A DNA stretch of 64,000 nt from Planctomycetota bacterium (GTDB lineage: Bacteria; Planctomycetota; J058; JAJDCQ01), in NCBI GenBank assembly GCA_029260755.1, contig JAJDCQ010000104.1, forward strand, positions 1 to 64,000, read 5' to 3'. The position numbers and the translations under genes are program-made. The notes beneath the pieces were generated by a model. It worked only from the letters and a program-made list of their open reading frames with translations, ran no database searches and had not been told where the DNA came from. This document shows, in pieces, positions 9,501 to 17,198 of this stretch. The number at the start of each line of letters is the position of its first letter. The stretch's first letter is position 1.

Positions 9501-12500
9501 GTGCCGATCGACGCGGCGAGACGCTACTGCAACCGCTGCGGCCTCGTCGTCGACGCTCCCGCGACGAGCTGCCCGCGCTGCGCGACCGCGCTCACCGCCG
9601 CGGATCCCTCCGGCGTCGTGACCGCGGCGCATCACGACCGGACGGTCCGGATGCCGAACCGACCGAGCAGCGGGGAGCGCGGCGCCGCCACCCGCGCCGC
9701 GATCACCCCGCCGGTCGACCACGACACCGATCGCTACACGCCGAGGCCGGGCGAGCCGCGCCGCGCCAGCGGCGAGCTCTCCGTTCCCCACATCGCCGCC
9801 GCCGGCGCGACCGACCTCGGTGAGACGGTCTCGTCGGCCGACGCCGAGGCGCGCTGGGACCCGTTCGAGAGCGGCGACCGTGAGCACCCGACCCGGCTCG
9901 GGCGCTACGAGATCCGCGGCGTGATCGGCCGCGGCGGGATGGGCATCGTCTACGAGGGCTGGGACGCCGGGCTGGAGCGGCGGGTCGCGATCAAGATGCT
10001 CGCCCAGGCGGGGCTCGCCGACGAGGACGACCTCCAGCGGTTCGTCCGTGAGGCCCGCGTCGCCGCGAAGCTCCAGCACCCGGGCATCGTGATGGTCCAC
10101 GAGGTGGGCGCGCACGACGGCCACCCCTACATCGTCATGGACCACGTCGAGGGCGAGAGCTTCGAGGAGCGTCTCCGGCGCGAGCGCGTCCCGCCCCGGC
10201 GGATCGCCGCGGTGATCCGCGACGTCGCCCACGCCCTCGAGCACGCGCACGAGCGCGGCGTGATCCATCGCGACGTGAAGCCGCACAACGTCCTCATCGA
10301 CCTCGAGGGACGAACGCGGCTGACCGACTTCGGCCTCGCCCAGGACGCGGCGACGATGCGGCAGATCACCCTGACCGGTCAGGTCATGGGGACGCCGTCG
10401 TACATGGCGCCGGAGCAGGCCGCCGGCGACAACCACGGTCAGGGTCCCCACACCGACGTGTGGATGCTCGGCGCCGTCCTCTACCGGGCGCTCGTCGGAC
10501 GGCCGCCGTACGAGGGGAAGACGCCGCTCGCGATCATCCAGAAGGTGCTCTCCGAGGAGCCGCGCGCCCCGCGCCAGGCTCGTCCTACGATCCACTCCGA
10601 CCTCGAGACGATCACGCTGCGCTGCCTCACCAAGGACCCGGCCGGTCGCTACCGGTCGGCGCGCGAGGTCGGCGACGACCTCGATCGCTTCCTCGAGGGC
10701 GAGACGATCCGCGCGCGCGCCCTCGGTCGGATCGAGCGGGTCGGCCGGTGGACGCGCCGCCGCCGCGTCCCGGTCACCGTCGTGGCGATCGGCGGCGTCG
10801 CGGCGCTCGTCGCGCTCGCGATCGTCGTTCGCGGCGCGGTCAGCTCGGCGACGAGGCGCGAGCGTCAGGAGCTCGCCGCCGCGGCGTCCTCCGCGGCCGA
10901 CGACGCGTTCAACGAGCTCCAGGGCCGCCGGCGGGCGATCGCCGCCGCGGAGGAGCGCGCGCCGCTGCCCCGCGACGACCGCCGCCGGCGCCACGAACGC
11001 CTCCTGGGCCTCGCCCTCGACGTCGTCCAGACCGCGCAGCACGCGGCGAGCCTCGCCGACGGAGATGCCCGCGCCCGGACCCGGTCCGCGTGGGTCATCC
11101 TGGCCGAGGTCGCGATCGGCGCCGAGCAGTGGAGCCTCGCCGAGAGCGCGATCGCGCGAGCCCGCTCGATCGACGCGGACAGCCCGCACCTGGCCCGCCT
11201 CGCCCGACACCTCGACGAGGCGCGCTCGGCCCGGGCGCGCGAGCGACAGCTCGTCGTCGAGGACGTCCTGACGAGGGCTCGTCGCGGCGAGCTCCGGGGT
11301 GACGTCGACCGCGAGCGCGCCCTCTTCGCCCTCGTCGGCGCCGGCGACGAGGCGACCGTCGCGCGCCTCGCCAGCGAGCTCACCGCGACGGCCGCGACCC
11401 TCCGCGACGCGACCGAGGCGTTCTACCGAGCCGCGGCCGCGCCGAACGCCGCGGAGGCGCGCGCCGGCGAGGAGCCGGTCACCGGGGCGGACGCGGCGAT
11501 CGCCTGGCTCCTCGGCCGCGGCGAGGTCGACGCCGCGACGCCGAGCGGTGAGGTCGCCGGCGCCGTCGCCGCGATCGAGCGGCGCGTCCTCGCCCGCGCG
11601 GCGCGCGAGGTCGCCCCGCCCGGCACGGTTCCCCGCTCGCTCGACGAGGTCGTCCGCGCACGTCAGCGGGCCGCCCTCGCCGAGACGGCCAGCCTCGCCC
11701 GGGTCTGCTGCGAGGCGCTAGGCCACATCGGAAGCGCCTCGCCCGAGGCGATCGACGCCCTCGCCGCCTACCTCGCGATCGAGGCCGACGACCGCCGCGC
11801 GGCGCGCGCCGCGATCGCGCTGTGCATCCTGGGCGGGGGCCGCGCGGAGCATATCGTCACGACCGCCCGCGGTCGGTTCGGCGCGGAGAGCCGGTTCTGG
11901 ACCGAGGTCGCCCCGTTCCTCGGCGAGACCGGCGTGACGACGGCCGACACCGCGGGCGAGCCGGGCGACGACCCCGGCGCCCTCCTCGAACGGGCGGTGA
12001 CGCTCGCCGCGAAGGGCGCGCCGGAGGAGGCCCTCGCCTCCCTCGACCGCGCCCTCGAGCTCGATCCCCGCCACGTCGCCGCGCTCCTCCGCCGCGCCGC
12101 GATCCGGAGCGAGCGCGGCGAGCTCACGGCCTCGCGCGCCGACCTCGATCGCGCCGTCGCCGCCGGGTCGGCCGACGCCGCGACCTGGACGGCCCGGGGC
12201 CGGCTCCGGCGGGAGATGGGCGACCACGCCGGCGCGATCGCCGACCTCGGCGAAGCGATCGAACGCGCGCCGGACGACCCGACGCCCTGGCAGGAGCGCG
12301 CGATCGCCCACCGCCTGATCGGCGACGGCCGACGGGCGATCGAGGACGCCGACCGGGCGGTCACGATGGCGCCCCGCTCGGCGTCCGCGCTCGTCACCCG
12401 GGCGCGCGTCCGCCGCCGCGCCGGCCTGGCGCAGGGGGCCCTCGAGGACGCGAACGCGGCGGCGGAGCTCGATCCCGAGCTCGCCGAGGCGTGGGCGCTC

Positions 12501-13445
12501 CGGGCCGAGGCGCGCCTCGACCTCGGCGACCTCGCCGGGGCGCGCGGCGACGCGACCCGGGCGATCGAGCTCGATCCTGACGACGCGATCGCGTGGGGCG
12601 TGCGGGCCGACGCGCGACGTCGGGCGGGCGATCTGGCCGGCGCCGTCGCCGACTACGATCGGGCGGTCGCCCTCCGTCCCGATCACCCGGGCTTCGTGAA
12701 CGACCGCGCGATCGTGCGACGCGATCAGGGCGACACGGCCGGCGCCGAGCGCGACTTCACCCGGGCGATCGAGCTCGACCCGAGTCAGCCCGGCGTGTGG
12801 GCGAACCGCGGCCTCGTCCGGCTCATGCGCCGCGACCTCGCCCGCGCGGAGGAGGATCTCTCCCGCGCGATCTCGATGCAGCCGGTCGACCCGATCCTCT
12901 TCACCCAGCGCGCAGTCATCCGCCGCGCGGCGAGGGACCTCGCCGGCGCCCTCGCCGACCTCGACCAGGCCGCCGGGATCGCCCCCGAGAACGCAATGGT
13001 GCTCCGCAACCGAGGTCAGGTGCGGGCCGACCTCGGCAAGCTCGACGATGGGATCCTCGACCTGGAGCGATCGGTGCAGCTCGACCCGAAGAACGTCCCA
13101 GGCTGGGCGCTGCTGGGGATGGCGCGCGCCAGCGCGGGCCGGAAGGCCGCCGCGATCGAGGCCTACGACCGGGCGATCGCCCTCGACCCGACCCACGCCC
13201 AGAGCTGGGTCGAGCGAGCCAGCACTCGCGCCTCCGCCGGCGACCTCGCCGGGGCGATCGAGGACGCGAGCCGCGCGATCGCGATCGTGCCGAGGCTCCC
13301 GCGCGCGTGGCTCGTCCGGGGGATGGCGCGCGCCGACTCCGGCGAGCCCGGGGCGGCGCGGGCGGACCTGGAGCGCTTCCTCGAGCTGGTCCCGGATGAC
13401 CCGCTGGCGAGGATCGCTCGAGGTCGGCTGGAGGATCTGCGGTGA
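9501..13445 (+). CDS. Zinc-ribbon Ser/Thr protein kinase with TPR array
   Basis: A 1314-residue kinase. The GTG start at 9501 has a good ribosome site (GGGAGAGG) and opens a four-cysteine zinc ribbon (Cys10, 13, 24, 27). A linker to about residue 130 follows, then an intact kinase domain (134-400): GRGGMGIVYEG, VAIKML, VIHRDVKPHN, LTDFGLAQD, GTPSYMAPEQ. One TM helix lies near 423-447. The rest is a helical region (450-830) and a long TPR array (830-1310, units like GDLAGARGDATRAIELDPDD). Compared with the kinase at 4318, order and spacing of modules match except for the added zinc ribbon, so the two look like paralogues. In-frame sequence upstream of 9501 to 9294 overlaps the pseudokinase start and is not needed. 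Confidence 0.92.
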   Translation: MPIDAARRYCNRCGLVVDAPATSCPRCATALTAADPSGVVTAAHHDRTVRMPNRPSSGERGAATRAAITPPVDHDTDRYTPRPGEPRRASGELSVPHIAAAGATDLGETVSSADAEARWDPFESGDREHPTRLGRYEIRGVIGRGGMGIVYEGWDAGLERRVAIKMLAQAGLADEDDLQRFVREARVAAKLQHPGIVMVHEVGAHDGHPYIVMDHVEGESFEERLRRERVPPRRIAAVIRDVAHALEHAHERGVIHRDVKPHNVLIDLEGRTRLTDFGLAQDAATMRQITLTGQVMGTPSYMAPEQAAGDNHGQGPHTDVWMLGAVLYRALVGRPPYEGKTPLAIIQKVLSEEPRAPRQARPTIHSDLETITLRCLTKDPAGRYRSAREVGDDLDRFLEGETIRARALGRIERVGRWTRRRRVPVTVVAIGGVAALVALAIVVRGAVSSATRRERQELAAAASSAADDAFNELQGRRRAIAAAEERAPLPRDDRRRRHERLLGLALDVVQTAQHAASLADGDARARTRSAWVILAEVAIGAEQWSLAESAIARARSIDADSPHLARLARHLDEARSARARERQLVVEDVLTRARRGELRGDVDRERALFALVGAGDEATVARLASELTATAATLRDATEAFYRAAAAPNAAEARAGEEPVTGADAAIAWLLGRGEVDAATPSGEVAGAVAAIERRVLARAAREVAPPGTVPRSLDEVVRARQRAALAETASLARVCCEALGHIGSASPEAIDALAAYLAIEADDRRAARAAIALCILGGGRAEHIVTTARGRFGAESRFWTEVAPFLGETGVTTADTAGEPGDDPGALLERAVTLAAKGAPEEALASLDRALELDPRHVAALLRRAAIRSERGELTASRADLDRAVAAGSADAATWTARGRLRREMGDHAGAIADLGEAIERAPDDPTPWQERAIAHRLIGDGRRAIEDADRAVTMAPRSASALVTRARVRRRAGLAQGALEDANAAAELDPELAEAWALRAEARLDLGDLAGARGDATRAIELDPDDAIAWGVRADARRRAGDLAGAVADYDRAVALRPDHPGFVNDRAIVRRDQGDTAGAERDFTRAIELDPSQPGVWANRGLVRLMRRDLARAEEDLSRAISMQPVDPILFTQRAVIRRAARDLAGALADLDQAAGIAPENAMVLRNRGQVRADLGKLDDGILDLERSVQLDPKNVPGWALLGMARASAGRKAAAIEAYDRAIALDPTHAQSWVERASTRASAGDLAGAIEDASRAIAIVPRLPRAWLVRGMARADSGEPGAARADLERFLELVPDDPLARIARGRLEDLR

Positions 13446-13527
13446 CCGCGCCCTCGAACGGGCGTTCCGCTTCCTGGAACAGCGGAACATGTGCATGGCA
13501 ATGAGCTCGCGAGCCTCCAGCTCGCAC

Positions 13528-13615
13528 TCCGCGTGATCCGCGTAATCCGCGGTTCCAACTCGTTGTTTGCTCTCCGCCGAGAGAACGAAACCGCGGATTA
13601 CGCGGATTGCGCGGA
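13528..13615. repeat. Hairpin element A (9-nt-unit arms, CGCGGATTN family)
   Basis: Left arm 13528-13556 and right arm 13587-13615 are reverse complements at 26 of 29 positions, separated by a 30-bp loop. Each arm is made of tandem 9-nt units of the form CGCGGATTN. The element lies between the kinase gene ending at 13445 and ackA. It belongs to the same family as the elements at 20309-20391 and 55808-55892. Confidence 0.8.
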
Positions 13616-13729
13616 CTGTTCCGGTCGGCGCCGAGTCCGCTCCGGAGATTCCGCCGTTCCTGGAACGACTCCTTGCCCCGCCTCTCGTCTCAGGGTTCTG
13701 TCAGGGTCCCGCCCCGCCCTCTCGGGTCG

Positions 13730-13761
13730 ACGCGGGCGCCCCGTATCATCCGCGCCCGCGT
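13730..13761. promoter_or_regulatory. Leader hairpin upstream of ackA
   Basis: ACGCGGGCG (13730-13738) pairs perfectly with CGCCCGCGT (13753-13761) around a 14-nt loop, ending 26 nt before the ackA start codon. No T-tract follows, so it is more likely a leader structure or binding site than a terminator. Functional meaning is uncertain. Confidence 0.4.
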
Positions 13762-13787
13762 GATCCAAGAGAGAGGGCGCACCATCC

Positions 13788-14978
13788 ATGGACATCCTCG
13801 TCCTGAACTGCGGCAGCAGCTCGCTCAAGTTCGCCGTCATCGACACCGGCGAGGGCGAGGTCCTCCTGAGCGGGCTGGCCGAGCGCCTCGCCGGTCCCGA
13901 GGCGCTCGTCTCGTGGCGACGCGGCGACGCCGAGAAGGAGCGCCGCGCGATCGCGGGCGGCGACCACGCCGCGGCGATGAAGGTCGTCGTCGAGGTGCTC
14001 CGCGAGCATGGGCTGCAGGACGAGCTCCGCGGCGTCGGCCACCGGGTCGTCCACGGGGGCGAGCGCTTCAAGGCGAGCGTCGTCATCGATGAGAGCGTCG
14101 TCGCCGAGATCGAGAAGTGCGTCCCCCTCGCGCCGCTCCACAACCCGGCGAACCTGGTCGGCATCCGCGCGGGGCGCGCGATGCTCGGCGAGCTGACCGA
14201 GGTCGCCGTCTTCGACACGGCGTTCCACCAGGCGATGCCGAAGCACGCCTACCTCTACCCGGTCCCCTACGAGCTCTACTCCGAGCACGGCGTCCGGCGC
14301 TACGGGTTCCACGGCACGAGCCATCGGTTCGTCGCCCGCCGGGCGGCGAAGATCCTCGGCAAGCCGCTCGAGGAGACCGCCCTCATCACGGCGCATCTCG
14401 GCAACGGCTGCTCGGCCGCGGCCGTCCTCGGCGGCCGGAGCATCGACACGACGATGGGGCTCACCCCCCTCGAGGGGCTCGTCATGGGCACCCGGTCGGG
14501 CGACGTCGACCCGGCCCTGCACGGCTTCCTGAAGGATCAGCTCGGCTGGGACGTCGAGCGGACGACGAAGGTGCTCAACAAGGAGAGCGGCCTCCTCGGA
14601 ATCTCGGGCAAGAGCAACGACATGCGGACCCTCGAGGAGGCGGCCGCCGCCGGCGACGAGCGCGCCGTCCTCGCGATCGAGGTCTTCTGCTACCGCCTCG
14701 CCAAGGCGATCGGCGCCCTCGCCGTTCCCCTCGGCCGGATCGACGCCCTCGTCTTCACCGGCGGGATCGGCGAGAACTCGGCGCCGATCCGGGCGAAGGT
14801 GCTCGGCCACCTCGGCGTCCTCGGCTTCGCCCTCGACCCCGAACGCAACGACGGCCTCGCCCGCGGCAGCCAGGGCCCCGTCACCCAGGACGGCTCGAGC
14901 ACCGCGCTCGTCGTCCCGACCAACGAAGAATGGATGATCGCGCTCGACACGGCCGAGCTCGTCGAGGCGACGAGCTGA
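13788..14978 (+). CDS. ackA: Acetate kinase
   Basis: Acetate kinase interconverts acetate + ATP and acetyl phosphate + ADP in the cytoplasm. At 396 residues it has the usual length. Visible signatures are the N-terminal ASKHA phosphate-1 loop NCGSSSLKF (residues 7-15), GHRVVHGG, the catalytic-Asp segment FDTAFHQAMP, YGFHGTSH, and the adenosine/phosphate-2 motifs HLGNGCS and FTGGIGENS. Start at the ATG at 13788 with GAGAGG upstream. Pta follows 33 bp downstream and then a Ser/Thr kinase, so it is the first gene of a probable ackA-pta-kinase operon. The upstream 342-bp gap holds a 9-nt-unit hairpin element and a leader hairpin. Confidence 0.97.
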   Translation: MDILVLNCGSSSLKFAVIDTGEGEVLLSGLAERLAGPEALVSWRRGDAEKERRAIAGGDHAAAMKVVVEVLREHGLQDELRGVGHRVVHGGERFKASVVIDESVVAEIEKCVPLAPLHNPANLVGIRAGRAMLGELTEVAVFDTAFHQAMPKHAYLYPVPYELYSEHGVRRYGFHGTSHRFVARRAAKILGKPLEETALITAHLGNGCSAAAVLGGRSIDTTMGLTPLEGLVMGTRSGDVDPALHGFLKDQLGWDVERTTKVLNKESGLLGISGKSNDMRTLEEAAAAGDERAVLAIEVFCYRLAKAIGALAVPLGRIDALVFTGGIGENSAPIRAKVLGHLGVLGFALDPERNDGLARGSQGPVTQDGSSTALVVPTNEEWMIALDTAELVEATS

Positions 14979-15011
14979 CGCCGGTCGCGTGCCCGGAGAG
15001 AGCTGACGACC

Positions 15012-17150
15012 ATGTCCAACCGCCGCCTCCTCGTCGTCCCGACCGCCCACGGCGTCGGGCTCACCTCGGTCTGCCTCGGGATCTTCCGGGCGCTCGACCG
15101 CCTCGGGATCCCGGTCGGCTTCCTCAAGCCGATCCGTCAGTCCGAGGGACCCGACCGGTCGACGGCGCTGATCAAGCTGGTCACCGGGATGGAGCTCCCC
15201 GAGCCGATCCCGCGGGCGGAGGTCGAGCGCCTCCTCGGGCTCGGCGACGACGACATCCTGATGGAGCGCGTCGTGAGCGCGTTCAACTCGATCGCGGGCG
15301 ACCGCGACGTCATCGTCGTCGAGGGGATGATCCCGGGCCCCGAGATCACCTACTCGACCCAGATCAACGTGGCGATCGCGAAGGCGCTCGACGCCGAGCT
15401 CGTCCTGGTCGGCACGCCGCTCCACGACGACCCGGTCAAGGTCGCCGACACGATCGACATCGCCGCGCGCGCCTACGGCGAGGTGACGGGCGACGCCGTC
15501 CGCTCGTGCATCCTCAACAAGGTCGCTCTGCCGGTCGAGAACGCCCCGACGCTCGACTCGATCGTCGACGCCGCCGTGAGCTGGGAGGCGACCGTCGCCC
15601 CCGAGGCGATCGCTCCGCTCGCCAGGGCGCTCGAGAACGAGCGCCTCCACCCGCTCGGGATCATCCCGAAGCTGGCGGTGATCGCGGCGCCGCGGACGAA
15701 GGAGCTCGTCACCGAGCTTCCCGGCATCACCGTCATCAATGAAGGCGACTGGGAGCACCGCCGGATCGGGCAGGTCACCCTGTGCGCGGCGAGCGTCCGC
15801 AACGCCGTCGTCGGCCTCGAGAGCGGCAGCCTGGTCATCACGCCGGTCGACCGCGAGGACGTGATCCTCGCCGCCGCCCTCGCGACGCTGCGCGGGATCA
15901 AGCTCGCCGGCGTCCTCCTGACCGGCGGGACGATCCCCGACGCGCGCATCCTGGAGCTCTGCCAGCCGGCGCTCGAGGCGGGCCTGCCGCTCCTCGCCCG
16001 GCAGGAGAAGAGCCTCCCGACGGCCATCGCGGTCGAGACGATGAACCGCGGCGTCGCCGCCGACGACCGCGAGCGGGCCGACCTCGTGATGAACGCGGTC
16101 GCCGCCTACCTCGACAATCAGTGGCTGAAGTCGCTCGCCGGGAGCAAGCGCGAGCACCGCCTCAGCGCGCCCGCCTTCCGGCATCAGCTGATCGAGCTCG
16201 CCCGGGCGGCGAAGAAGCGGATCGTCCTGCCCGAAGGCGACGAGCCGCGCACGATCGCCGCCGCGGCGATCTGCGCCCAGCGCGGGATCGCCTCCTGCGC
16301 GCTCCTGGGCGACCCCGACGAGATCCAGAAGGTCGCGACGCGCGAGGGCGTCGAGCTTCCCGACGGCGTCGAGATCATCGACCCGAAGACGGTCGCGGCG
16401 GAGTACGTCGCGCCGATGGTCGAGCTCCGCAAGCACAAGGGACTGACCGAGGCGGCCGCCGCCGATCAGCTCGAGGACACGGTCGTCCTCGGGACGATGA
16501 TGCTCAAGCTCGACCACGTCGACGGGCTCGTCAGCGGCGCGGTCCACACGACCGCGAACACGATCCGCCCGGCCCTCCAGCTCATCAAGACGGCGCCCGG
16601 GAGCAGCCTGGTGAGCTCGATCTTCTTCATGTGCCTCCCCGAGCAGGTGCTCGTCTACGGCGACTGCGCCGTGAACCCCGACCCGGACAGCACGGCGCTC
16701 GCCGAGATCGCGATGCAGAGCGCCGACAGCGCCAAGGCGTTCGGGATCGACCCGCGCGTCGCGATGATCAGCTACAGCACGGGCGCGAGCGGCGCGGGCA
16801 GCGACGTCGAGAAGGTGATCGAGGCGACGAAGCTCGCCAGGGCGGGCCGCCCCGACTACCTGATCGACGGCCCGCTCCAGTACGACGCGGCCAGCGTCAA
16901 GGAGGTCGCGAAGAAGAAGGCGCCCGACAGCCCGGTCGCCGGGCGCGCGACCGTCTTCATCTTTCCCGACCTCAACACCGGGAACACGACCTACAAGGCG
17001 GTCCAGCGCTCGGCGAACGTGGTCAGCATCGGCCCGATGCTCCAGGGCCTCGCCAAGCCGGTGAACGACCTCAGCCGCGGCGCCCTCGTCGACGACATCG
17101 TCTTCACGATCGCCCTGACGGCCATCCAGGCGGCCTCGCCCGACGTCTAG
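15012..17150 (+). CDS. pta: Phosphate acetyltransferase, long two-domain type
   Basis: Interconverts acetyl-CoA + phosphate and acetyl phosphate + CoA, pairing with acetate kinase next door. The 712-residue length and layout match the long enterobacterial-type Pta (about 714): an N-terminal P-loop-like regulatory domain (residues 1-220; here the loop reads TAHGVGLTSV, a weak Walker A), a central DRTGG domain (about 225-350) and the C-terminal catalytic PTA domain (about 390-712, RIVLPEGDEPRT, SGAVHTTANTIRPALQ, SYSTGASGAGSDVEKV). Start at the ATG at 15012, preceded by GGAGAG. AckA ends 33 bp upstream and a Ser/Thr kinase gene starts 48 bp downstream on the same strand. Confidence 0.96.
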   Translation: MSNRRLLVVPTAHGVGLTSVCLGIFRALDRLGIPVGFLKPIRQSEGPDRSTALIKLVTGMELPEPIPRAEVERLLGLGDDDILMERVVSAFNSIAGDRDVIVVEGMIPGPEITYSTQINVAIAKALDAELVLVGTPLHDDPVKVADTIDIAARAYGEVTGDAVRSCILNKVALPVENAPTLDSIVDAAVSWEATVAPEAIAPLARALENERLHPLGIIPKLAVIAAPRTKELVTELPGITVINEGDWEHRRIGQVTLCAASVRNAVVGLESGSLVITPVDREDVILAAALATLRGIKLAGVLLTGGTIPDARILELCQPALEAGLPLLARQEKSLPTAIAVETMNRGVAADDRERADLVMNAVAAYLDNQWLKSLAGSKREHRLSAPAFRHQLIELARAAKKRIVLPEGDEPRTIAAAAICAQRGIASCALLGDPDEIQKVATREGVELPDGVEIIDPKTVAAEYVAPMVELRKHKGLTEAAAADQLEDTVVLGTMMLKLDHVDGLVSGAVHTTANTIRPALQLIKTAPGSSLVSSIFFMCLPEQVLVYGDCAVNPDPDSTALAEIAMQSADSAKAFGIDPRVAMISYSTGASGAGSDVEKVIEATKLARAGRPDYLIDGPLQYDAASVKEVAKKKAPDSPVAGRATVFIFPDLNTGNTTYKAVQRSANVVSIGPMLQGLAKPVNDLSRGALVDDIVFTIALTAIQAASPDV

Positions 17151-17198
17151 CGAGATCCGAGGCTTGCGCCGCGCGCCCACGCCCGCGACCATCGGGGC

